From contig NC_057862.1 of the NCBI RefSeq assembly GCF_019393635.1, positions 417,119,669 to 417,183,668 on the forward strand: a DNA stretch of 64,000 nucleotides, read 5' to 3'. The DNA comes from Dromiciops gliroides (Eukaryota; Chordata; Mammalia; Microbiotheria; Microbiotheriidae). How positions within the stretch are numbered: position 1 is the stretch's first letter; the number at the start of each line of letters is the position of its first letter. Shown in pieces: positions 35,334-46,600 of the stretch. A program made the translations under genes and the position numbers. A model generated the notes under the pieces. That model saw nothing but the letters and a program-made list of their open reading frames with translations, was not told where the DNA came from and searched no databases.

Positions 35334-35523
35334 CAGCAGCAGCAGTAGCAGCAGCAGCGTCGTCCTTGAAGCCGCCAGTTGCAGCCATCCCGGGCCCGGC
35401 GCGGCCGCCGCGGATGTGGCCCCCCGGCGCCCCCGGGCCTCTGCACAAAGAAGCCTCCGCAATTGCAGGAGATCGAAGAGCCAGAGGCTCCCACGGCTGG
35501 CCAGCCCTCGCCCCGGCTACAGC
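35140..35523 (+). other. Upstream ORF open and in frame with LRP3 start
   Basis: From an ATG at 35140 the frame stays open for 128 codons and runs directly into MEKPPAAGLEG. It includes a Leu run and a long Ser run from the CAG repeat. The ATG has T at -3 and C at +4 (weak Kozak), whereas 35524 is strong. Use as an extended LRP3 N-terminus is only possible if transcription starts upstream of 35140. It would bury the signal peptide. Confidence 0.3.
35281..35363 (+). repeat. CAG/GCA trinucleotide repeat in LRP3 5' leader
   Basis: Imperfect run of GCA/CAG triplets broken by GTA and CCG units, about 160-240 nt upstream of the LRP3 start codon. It lies inside the CpG island and inside the probable first exon, so it is likely transcribed. 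The three frames read as poly-Ser, poly-Ala or poly-Gln-like tracts. Confidence 0.9.
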
Positions 35524-35596
35524 ATGGAGAAGCCACCCGCTGCCGGGTTGGAGGGGGGCCCCGGAGCCCGGGCGCAACTCGCTGTGGTCTGCTTGG
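35524..35596 (+). CDS. LRP3: LRP3 coding exon 1
   Basis: Codes for MEKPPAAGLEGGPGARAQLA and on to VVCL, the n-region and start of the hydrophobic core of the signal peptide. It ends in phase 1 before GTGAGT at 35597. The sequence continues upstream as 5' leader in the same exon. Intron 1 is 6331 bp. Confidence 0.95.
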
Positions 35597-38500
35597 GTGA
35601 GTCCGGCTCGGGTGGGGCGTTGGGGGGTGTGTATGGAAGAGGGGGACCTACGGCTTTGGGACGTGTGTGTGTGTGTGTTTGTGTGTGTGTGTATTCTGAA
35701 AAGACTTGAATTCCTCCCTGCCCCCCACCCCCACCCCACCCGATTCTCTCAGCACACCTGCCGGGTGGCTCCTCCTCCCCAAGCCCCCGGAAGTTGGAGA
35801 CTCGCCTGAGGTTGCCCCTAACCTACATTCCCCCCCCCCAATCTGCTCTGGGTGCTTTGATTACTGTGATTTGGAGTGCAGATCTTTCTTAGGGTAGCGG
35901 GGGGCGGGGCGGGAAAGGGGGAGAGGATGTGCAAACCCAAAGCCCTCCAGCTGCCTTCGGCGTAGCCCGGTCTGCTGCTCTTCTGACAGGGCTGCAACTG
36001 GGCCTGGGTTTAAAAAAAGGGGGGGGGAGGGGTGTAAAAAAAATCATTAAATTCCCTGCTAATTGGAACTGCATCCCTCCCCTCCAGGTAGCAACGCCAC
36101 CTGAACTGAGCCCTAGGTTCATCTCAGAAGGTTGAAGAGGTGGGCCTGGGTCTGTTTTGGCCCCCATCTTCCACCAAACCCATCGGCCTTTCCCGAGGGT
36201 AGGAGGTCACAGACAAGACTTAAGGTTTTAAGGGAACCCATGTTGGAGACTTTACCATGACCTAAAGACGGGTCTGGGGTCTCCCAGAGAGAACCCAGCA
36301 TCTCCCAGAGTCTCATTGGACAACCATCATCATTCTAGACCTCAAAACCGATAAAGATTCCATACAGTAGCTCCCAGTTGCTAAAACCTGAGGCTTCATG
36401 GCTCTCAAACCCAGCATTCATTAGGTCGAAGGGAAGAGGGGCTTACAGAAAGCCGGTTGTGTATATGGGGTGGGGGAGGGGCAGCGTCTACTGAGGGATT
36501 GTTGCATGGGACAGGGCTATAAGAAGTATTGAAGCAGGAATAGTGAGGTCTACATACTCAACTATGTGTAGATTTTGTTTCAACCTCCATCCCTTTCCTT
36601 AATTTCCCCGAAATTTGAGCAGCTGGTTATCTCTCAGATAAAGTAAAATTGTTCCCTGGGGAGGGAGGTCTCTTGCAGGTTGGCCTAGTTAGAACTGGCC
36701 CGGTTTTGTGCCACCTGCTATTTAAATAGGGTCTCTGATTTAAGTGGGTTGCCCTGCAGAGAGCTGGACTTCTGAGACTTCCACATGATGAACAGAATGA
36801 AGAGTATTTTAGACTGATAAGTTTTTATACTAAAATGACCTCAAATGACCTGTTCTCCATTTGTCTCCAGGCACTTTTGTCAAAGAAGCCTGTTCAGAGT
36901 ATGTAGGGGTGGTGATGAGTCCTGCAGTGGAGTTGGGGGGCTTTCTCAGTTGGAGACAGAAGGGGAATCAGAGCTCTTTCTAGGTATCTTTTTGCTAGCA
37001 TTTTTTTTTATGACCATCTCATTCCAGCCCCCCCCCCCCACTATTGTTTGGATTTTGAAAACTCAAAGTATACACTAAATTCTTTAATAAGTGTACTTCC
37101 AGGGGCAGCTAGGTGGCACAGTGGATAGAGCACTGGCCCTGGAGTCAGGAGGACCTGAGTTCAAATCCGACCTCAGACACTTAACACTTACTAGCTGTGT
37201 GACCCTGGGCAAGTCACTTAACCCCAATTGCCTCTAAAAAAAATAAGTGTACTTCCAGTTACTTTTAAATTAGCTAAATTTTCATGATCCACCAATACAG
37301 ATAGATGAGTGGGGGTGTTCAATAGAGATACAATGGTGGGGGTGACCGATACAGATGTAAGGGTGAGGGTGATCAGAAAATTAATCATAGTGTTTAATAT
37401 TCACAATTTGAATTTAATAAAAATAAAAGTTTGTATCTTTTTAAGAAAAAGGTGTATTTCTAGCTACAAAAATTTAAGAACCCAAAAGTCTCTCCCTTTC
37501 TCCTCTCCCCACTGTCTTTACCTTCCTGGGGTGGCAGGAAAAATCCCCACCAGACTCCCTGTAGGCAAATTGAATTCTGATTTTAGAAACTGCCTAAAGC
37601 TGGTTCAGACTTGGGGAGCTGACTCATCTTACCTAAGAGGAGTAGAGCTCTCTGGGCAATTGAAGGAGCCCTCTTGTGGTGTGTGTGGTACCTGGCATTG
37701 CTGACATCACTGGCATCACTGATCAGACCCCTTGGGGGTACTGCCAGGCTTACATCTTGCTGCTGCTGCTGCTGCTGGTTGTTGCCTGGGTCTGAAAGCT
37801 ATTTGCTGCAACACTGCTCTGTTTCTTCTGTAGCTTCTGATTGGGATTTTTCTCTGCTTCTTTAAAGGCAGAACAGGAAGGGATAATTGAGGGTTACCTT
37901 TCTTTTAGCCTTTCTGCTTAGGCTCATATTGAAGTGATTCTTTTAGGCTTACATAGCACTCTAGGACTGGGGAAGAGAACTAAGTTTCTGCTTCAGGACT
38001 CTGGGCATATGTTTTCTTCATTCATTCATCTGATCTCTATTTGGCACCCTCTGTATGCTAGTCCTCCCTACAGGGGTTACAGGGATTAAAATATAAAGAC
38101 CTATCACCCCCCCCCCTTCCTTTCTTCTCTTGGCCTTTTGATCTTCTGTCTCTCCCTTTAGTTTCATCTCTTTAGCTTCTCTTTGTGATCCTAGCTTTGT
38201 TTCGGTAAACAGAGTTAGCATTAGATTTCTAGAAACCCAGGAGGAGGGTTGAAGTCCCAAGTCAATAGGTGTAGTAGGAGGATCCTGAACTTGGGGGAAG
38301 CCTTTCTTTGGGGGAGGGGAGAGTAGAGGCCAGAGCCATGGTTAGTCTTCTTGGGGATGATGAGCTGTTCCTTCCAGTCTTGGAGCTCTGCTAGAAGGTG
38401 GCTATTGAATTAGACAGCTAGTGCCACTCACAGGGATGGGACCCGAGCTCTTCTTTGCCTTCCCTTTCTTCTTTTTTAGCCTCTAAATACAGAAACAGCT

Positions 38501-40164
38501 CAGATGGTCCTACTTGGGGTCCTGGCAAGGTAATCAGAGCAGGGGTGGGTACAAGGAAAGCCTGGAGTTCTCTGTTACCTAGCTGGAGAAGGTGCCTGTC
38601 TAGTACCTGTCCACAATGTGGGCAGGGAAAGGGATGTGGCCTGGAGTTTCAGGAAGAGCTGGAGTTAGAGAATGGGGAGAGTAGACACCCCCAGTTTGGA
38701 GCCACAGGCTTGATAGGTTGAGTGTTCCCTTCAGTGACTGGAAAAACATACAAATCTGCTTTAGCTTTGAGGCTGGGTTTGTACAAAAAGGTTATTTTGG
38801 CTTTATAGTGGGAGAGATACCTCAGAAGGTTTTTTTTAGTGATTTAGAGTCAGGCCTAGGATGGGCTGAGAATTCGGGTTCAGGGGTTGATCAGATAGCC
38901 CTTTCTACCTTGGTTTTATTCTCCCTGTGATTGCACACACCCTGCACCCAATTCTATGTTTGAGGTGATCATAAAAATTTCAATTGTATGTGGATTTTTT
39001 GAGTCTCTTCTCATTGATGGAAGTAATCTAATTAACTAAGCAATAAATGATTTGGGGTAATGACTATGACCACCAGAAAGCTGGGATTGTAGAAAACTCA
39101 AATGAACTTCACTAATAGTATGCAGGTAGGCAATCCCATATTGACCATTGGGAATTCTGGAAGTGACAATTTTGAGGTTGGGGAGTGAATGGGAGTGGTC
39201 AGCCTAGAGCTGATCTTGGTTGATCCAGGGCCATGGGGTAACTAGATTATTTTAGAAGTAAAATGTGAATTAGTCAGACTGGAGAATTTTTTTTTAATTA
39301 TTCTACTTCAGCATATTATTTCTAAATTTTAGAATTTTCTTTTGCCTTATAATTCAGTTCAGTGAATATTTATTTTGTGCCCAGTGTAAACAAGGAACTC
39401 AGTTTAGTAGATGTTAGATAGATAATGAGGAAAAATGACAGAACCCCTGCTCTCAAGAAGTTTGTCATCTTAATCCTAGGAAATGTATTGTAGCTGCTTG
39501 GAGAGATGGGATGGGGAAAGGCAGAAGGGAAATGTATGCCAGGAATCAGATACTTATGGTTTATCAGATCTCTGAACATAGGAAGCTAAGAAGGCTTAAA
39601 GTCTAGGAAGCTTAAGGTCTAGAAGCGAAGTGTTTTGGGTTCAGCTTTAGAAACCAGTAGAGGTAAAGAAAAAATAGAAAGAAAAAGAAAAACAAGGGAA
39701 GGTAAAAGCCCTGGCATCAAGGGCAAGGTCTCCTGGATCAGTTCCAAAGAGGACATGAACTCCCTGGAAAGTTGGGGGAGAAGCAGAGAGGCCCAGCCAA
39801 GTTCTAGGACTGGACCCTCTTGTAGCACTTAGCAAGTATTTGTTAACTCATCCCTAGCATTGTGCTGCCCACTGAGACAAGATGGGGCTTGCCTTCTAGA
39901 AATTCCCAGTCTGGTGGTGGGGATTAGCCAGTTAACTATATAATACAAGGTAGAATACTGTAAGTGCTTAGAAAAGGAAAGAAGAGCTGGGGCATGGGGT
40001 GGGAGGTGCTTAGAGGAGGGCAAGATCCATTTTAATTCTCAATCTTACCTTGTCCTATGCTTTTCTCTAATTGTTTTACAGGTTTGAGACTTGCCTCCCC
40101 AGGCAGACTGTGAACATTTTCCTGGGTGTTTTCCATGCCACCAAAGCCTCCTAACTGGGCAGGA

Positions 40165-40248
<84 letters not shown>

Positions 40249-40580
40249 CAAAAGGCCAGAGAAAACTAGGTACCTGAAACTAGTCACTTAGGGGCTTAGG
40301 AAGGTAAAAGAGGTTCTGGGGGGCGGAGTAAGCCCAGGGATAAACACTGGGAACCAGCTGTGTTGTAGAGGAATGGAACCTGGCTATTGCTGTGGGGAAT
40401 TGGGGGAAGAGTGTTGGATTGTGTTGGGACCCTTTCCAGGCTCAACTTATTATTTTTTTTACATACTAAATGACTACAACACTAATCCCCACTAATTAAC
40501 TGCCCTGTGTAATAGAAAACCTTTGAAAGAGCAGCTTTGGAAAGCAGAGTCCCCTTTATGGGACTAGGGGAATGAACAAT

Positions 40581-40648
<68 letters not shown>

Positions 40649-43600
40649 GATGAAGATGAAGGAGGGGGAAGTCTTCCTCACTAACTGTGCTGGATAGTAG
40701 AAAGAGCCTTGGGCTTTCTTTGTCAGGAAACCTGGGAAAGCTGGGCTTAAGGGGGCTAGTTTTGTAAAAAAGCCTTGGGTCAAACCATTCTTCCACCTGG
40801 GCCTCAGTATTCTTGTTGTTGTTGTTCAATCGTGTCTGACTCTTCATGACCCATTTAGGGTTTTCTTTGCAAAGATAATGGAGTGGTTTTGCCATTTCTT
40901 TCTCCAGCTCATTTAACAGATGAGGAAACTGAGGCAAACAGGGTTAAATGATTTGCTCAGGGTCACACAGCCAGTAAGTATCTGAGGCTGGATTTGAACT
41001 CAAATCTTCTGACTCCAGGCCTGGCACTCTATCCACTGAGCCACCTAGCTGTAGTATCCTCAGTAACCTATAAATTGAAAATAATAATACATACACAGGA
41101 ACACTAAGAGATAGTTTGGCATAGTGGAGACAGCTGGCCATGAAGTTAGGAAGAATTGAGATCACAGTCTACTTCTGGCAAACACTGGCTCATGTGAACC
41201 TGGGTCAAATCACTCAACCTCTCAGTGTCCCCAACTACTATCTAAAGCTATAAATGGCAGAGCAGGTGCCCATTTGCATGAAGGGAGCTCCTCATTGGGG
41301 CGGGGGGGGGGGGCTCCCTAGACTGATGAAATCAGAGGTTGATGCAAATGTGTATGTGTACATGTAGGTATACTGGTCAAGCTCCAGGTGAGAAACTCCC
41401 TCTCTTAATGCAGATGGGCACCTAGTTTGCCACATATGGCTTTGTAAATATACCTATACACACATACACATACATTTATATATACACATTGCCTATTCAC
41501 AGGATGAAAGAAGATAAGATGCTGAAGTAGTTATATTTATTTATATATATGATATAGAGTGTGTATGCACGTATATGCTATATTTTGTATATATGTGATA
41601 TATGTATATATGCTTTATTATGTGTAAATGATATGTTGTATCTGTATATGCTATACATATGTATATATTATGTTATAGTGTATGTATGTGTTATATTGTA
41701 TGTGTATGTATGTGTGCTATATTATGTGCATGTTATGTTGTATGTATGTATATATATGTATGTGTATGTGTGTGTGTATATGCTCACAATTAACTAATTG
41801 TGGGGGATTTTAAAAAGCAAAGCGCATAGTCTTAGTTAGACTGTGGCTTACATCATTAGTCCTGCTGTATGTGGCCTTTGGGGAATGAGATAAGGTTGGT
41901 AACATACTATTTTTGTGTCTCTTGCAGTGAATCTCTTCTTAACTGGGAGGCTCAGCAGTGCAGTTCCTTCCTTAGGTAAGATGCTCCTATCGTTTCCTCC
42001 AGGGGATTGAGCTTCCTACTTCCTCTGCTGCTGATGTTGCTCTTTTATCCCCCATTAGGTGACTTCCTGAGTCTGAGCAGAACAGAATCTGACTCTGAAT
42101 TTATTTTCCCCTCTGTCCTTGTTTGGCACTGATAATACTGAGAAGTGAAGTCTTTTTTTTTTTTTTTTTTGCTTTTCTATAAAAGCTTTGCATCTGTAAC
42201 CCCTAAGGCCACTCTAGGAAGTGAGGCTTCTTCCGGGCAAAGGACCATGTCTGAAATGTAGTCTCCAAAGTCAAATATGTATATAGATGATTACCTACCC
42301 CAAGACAGAATTAGCCAGTCAAGTGGCAGCTGAGTTTTCTTATGTGCTCAGTACTGGGTGAACTATACTACAGGGAGGCCTGGCAAAGGCGGAGGTGGAA
42401 CAGCAGAAGTTGGTGTAGATTGTTTTTCTCTCCTCCTCCCATCCCCTCCCACACTTCCTGATTTTACCAAATTCTGCTTCTGTCCACATTTATTCGAGGA
42501 GTCCCTTAGGGAACAGGATTTTTTTAGGGGCCCATAATCTGACCGAGACCAATCATCATGAACTATTTTTTTTTTTTTCCGGAGAAGCTCAGAAAAGTTT
42601 TTCAGGGACTCTGTGTTTCAAAACAGGTCGGGGTCCATTAATTATGCGTGAGCTTTTCCACCTTCTCCCCCCCCACCCCCACCCCCCAGCGCCACTGCAG
42701 GCATGTTAGCCTTTGCATTCTGTGCTCTTAGGCTGAGTCTGGGGCTTGCTTTTTGTAAATTGATTTGGAAGAAATAGGCAAATCTTTATTTCAAAGGTAT
42801 CTCCACCAAAGGCTATTCTACACCTCACTTTAAGGCAGCATTGCCCTTTTTTCCTAATTCTCTTTAGTATATGACTCAAATGATCTTATTTCGATCATAT
42901 TTTTTTTGGGGGGGGGTCCCTTGTGAGAACAAAGGATAGTATACATCAAGTCCTTTATCCTAATGCTAGATCAGGAATTCTTAACCTTTTTGGATCATGA
43001 ACCTCTTTGGTAGTCTGGTGAAGCTTAGGAACTCCTTCCCAGAATAACATTTTTAAATAATTGAAGGAAATGCTAAATTTCAGATAGTGGTTAATGAAAA
43101 TGAACAGGTAATTTTTTTCTCCATCCAAGTTCATGAACCCCCTGAAGTCTATTCATGGACACCAGGGTAACAGCCCTTGTCCTTGAAGCTACTTCCCTTT
43201 TTCGATTTTAGTGGCCACGGCTTTGTGGTTTTTCTGTGTTTTGTGTCTCACAATTGTGTCATCTCTTCATAATATTTTCATGCGGCTTTTTGGACCATTT
43301 GGCCAGTCTCCTGGGAGCATCTTTTTTCTGAATTATTTTAGGAAGCTTTTTTTTGTTTTGTTTTGAAATCAACAGTGACTTATCCCCTGTAAATATTAAT
43401 ATTCCCATTTGACAAACCCTTTGGCTTCTTTTGGATTAAGCCTGGATTTTCTTCATCACCTAGTCTGTGGGTAAGATCCTCAGGCAATGTCTGTAGAGGC
43501 AAATGTTCTGCTTTACCCTTGCTCCAGGAAGCACAGAGTATATTGGGGAGCTGGAGACATATGGGGTTCTGGTGTTTGTCCTTCGGTATATCTTTGTGAT

Positions 43601-46600
43601 GGAGGTACATAGAACTTAGTTTTTTTTGTTTGTTTGTTTTTGTTTTGTTTTTAGTGAGGCAATTGGGGTTAAGTGACTTGCCCAGGGTCACATAGCTAGT
43701 AAGTGTTAAGCATCTGAGGCTGGATTTGAACTCAGGTCCTCCTGACTCCAGAGCTGGTGCTCTATCCACTGCGCCACCTAGCTGCCCCTGGTACATAGAA
43801 CTTAGAAACAGCAGGGATATTGTGAGCCACAAATAGGGCTTTTGGTCAGAAAGGTATGAATACACTTGTAGGAAAGAATAGCCCTGTGTCTGCTGTCCTG
43901 GAGAACCTTTCATGGGCCCCCTCTTCACTCAGACTCCTGTGAATGATGGTCAGATTCCTGGAGGCATACAAGTGCACCCCTCACTTTGGCTGAGAGCAAA
44001 TGTATATATCTGGAAAATCTCCAAGCAAAGGCCAATTCTTTGGAGAAGGTGCTAGGTTTTCTTACTTGCATGCTGCACTCAAGGGTTAGAACTGAGGGCA
44101 GAAGACTCAAGTATTGATCTCCTTTTTTGAAAATCGTTTCAGCCAATAGTTCATGATCAGTACTTGAATTTAAATATTTTTAGAGATAGGAAATTATTGT
44201 TTTGCTTTGGTGTTTCCTTGGCCCAGGAAATTGGGGAAAGGGGTGATTTGAGTGTTGAACTCTGCCCTGAGGAACATGCCAAGCTGAGATGGCATCTTGA
44301 CCCATATAACTTAGACAAGTGTGGTTTTTGTGTCTGGCTTGAATAGAGCCAGTGAAATTGTCTTTCTCCACCCTCCTGTTCTCTAACCTCCATCACCCAT
44401 TGGATTTGACTTCATTTGGACCTGAATTTGATACCTGGTTATACTATTGACAATCCATATGACGTTGGGTAAGTTATTTCACCAAAATCTGAGCCTCAGT
44501 TGCCACATATGTAAAATGAGAGTGATGAACTAGATCATCTCTCAAGTTCTTTCCAGCTCTTAATCTATAATCTTGTGTACACATGCATTCTCTCTTTTAC
44601 CTGAGACACCGCTGAATGCAGAAGTGGCCATGATCTCAGGACTCTCAGGTTTAAGGGACCCTCAAACTCCTTTTAAAATTAGACTGTATCATAAACAGTG
44701 ACACCCTCATTGACCGAGACAGCTTGTGACTATTGCCATAGATCTAGCCTGTTCTTCATGGCCCTTGCAGGATCCTCTTACCTTTTCTCTTTTATTTATT
44801 TATTTATGTTTTGGTGGGGCAATGAGGGTTAAGTGACTTGCCCAGGGTCACACAGCTAGTAAGTGTCAAGTGTCTGAGGCCAGATTTGAACCCAGGTCCT
44901 CCTGAATCCAGAGCCAGTGCCCTATCCACTGCACCACCTAGCTGCCCCTATCCTCTCAGCTTTTATAAATTTTCTCATCTTCCAACAATACTGACAGGCT
45001 CCATTTTGTATAGTGGGATCCTGAGACAAGAGAAAAGCAAATGCCAGGATACTGGAGCCCTGACATGCTCCCTGCCCCTCCTCCCCAACCTATCTCTTTT
45101 TCTGAGGGCTCAGCATTTCAGCTTTCTGGCCAGAATGATTCCTTAGGGCATGTTAAGTTGAAGAAATTTATTAAAAACCACCTGCTATGTAAAGGATTTT
45201 GCTTTGGCCAACCAAAATGAGCAGCTGGAGGACTCTTGACTGTCTTAAATGAAGTTTGGTCAGACTAATGGTCTCGAAGGATTGGCAGTTGATTTATGCT
45301 TCTTGTTACTAAGGCCTGGGACCATGGCTACCCAAGAAGATGGGGGAGCGAGTAGCCTCTTACTGATGCTAGACACATCCTAAAGCATCTTGCTGGCCTA
45401 TATCTCTTTCTTACCCTTTGAGGCTAGGTGGACAGAAAATAGAGTCTCAGAGGTTAATGGCCTTGCCCAATGGCCACAGAGCTAGTAAGTGCCAGACGAA
45501 AATGTGAACTTTGGTCTTCCTGGATCCATGTTCAGTGACTTATTTTCTACATTGTGCTGCAAAAACGGTGCTGCTAGTTCTGAAGCTTGTTTCTTCTGGG
45601 CTGACCAACTTTGTCTCAGTAGGAAGGAGTCTGTTCAGTGGAGAAAAAGCAAGCTTGAGGTATGGTCAATTACACCCCTGAGATTTCCAGAATGCTCTCT
45701 TTCCCTCTCTCTGTCTCTTCCTTTCTCTCCATCTTTGTCTCTCTCTACATCCCTGACCCCCTCTCTCTGACTCTGTCTTTCTCTTTGTGTCCATCTGTCT
45801 CTGTCTGTCCCAGTTTTCTCTCTGTCTCTCTTTCTGTCTCTCTCTCCCTTCTTTCCTCTCTTCCTCTCTCACTCTGTCTCCCTCTCTTTCTTGCTACCTC
45901 TCCCCATCTTTGTCTCTGACTCTGTCGCCTTCCCTTCTTCTTTTTGTCTCCTTCCCTCTCTCCTTCCTCCTCTTTCTCTCTTCTCAGGGAGGTTCTTCTC
46001 CTCTTGTCTCCCCCAGCCTTCCTGTCCTCATCCCACACTTCCAAAATGGAGATGAGTTCACACCTGCAGCCTCTTGTGATGATCAAGGATTAAAATGTCC
46101 TATTGCAGAACTAAACTGGAAGATAGAAATTTTGGGGCCCGCTTACAACCCTTTAAACCCATGGTCTGAGTTTACAAAGGAAATTGGAATCTGAGGCATC
46201 TGACTTTTTTCTTAAGTGTTGAGAAACTTGGCCACTGTGGATGTTCTAAAATATTCTGACCAGATCAGCAAATATGTGAAACTTCACAGCTCTTCCTTGG
46301 ATCTCCTGATCATGACATGCTGATTACGTTCTTTTATAATTAACTTTAGAGAATTTTTTCCCAGGATCATAGATACAGAACTAAGAACGACCTTAGAGGC
46401 TAGCTAGGCCTTTGTCCTTTTACAGATGAGGGAAAAATTAACAACATTTTCTATTTCTGGGAATGTCTCTTCTTAGATCTTTTACCTATATATAGTCTTG
46501 GGCTTTTATTCTGGCAAACACTACATGATCCAGAATGCTTTATGTATGATTTCTATTAGCTGGTGCTTCCAAGCTCTGATTGCAGTCATCTTTCATATTT

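Larger units (their letters stand above)
34830..35660 (+). promoter_or_regulatory. LRP3: LRP3 CpG-island promoter region
   Basis: Abrupt switch from AT-rich intergenic DNA to dense CpG and GC sequence that runs over exon 1 and into intron 1. No TATA box is seen. A GC box (CCCGCCC, 34964-34970), a CCAAT box (34973-34977) and an E-box TCACGTG (35018-35024) lie in order and would suit a start of transcription shortly downstream, about 35,030-35,150. The exact start cannot be read from sequence. Confidence 0.7.

Noticed and set aside
35051-35809. 252-codon Ala-rich ORF over the LRP3 first exon
   Set aside because: Product of the GCA repeat and high GC. It runs past the exon 1 donor into intron 1 and is out of frame with LRP3.
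41561-41797. Tyr/Cys/Val-rich ORF
   Set aside because: Translation of the TATG-rich block.
45662-46194. Ser/Leu-rich and Arg/Glu-rich ORFs in LRP3 intron 2
   Set aside because: Translations of a CT-rich low-complexity tract.
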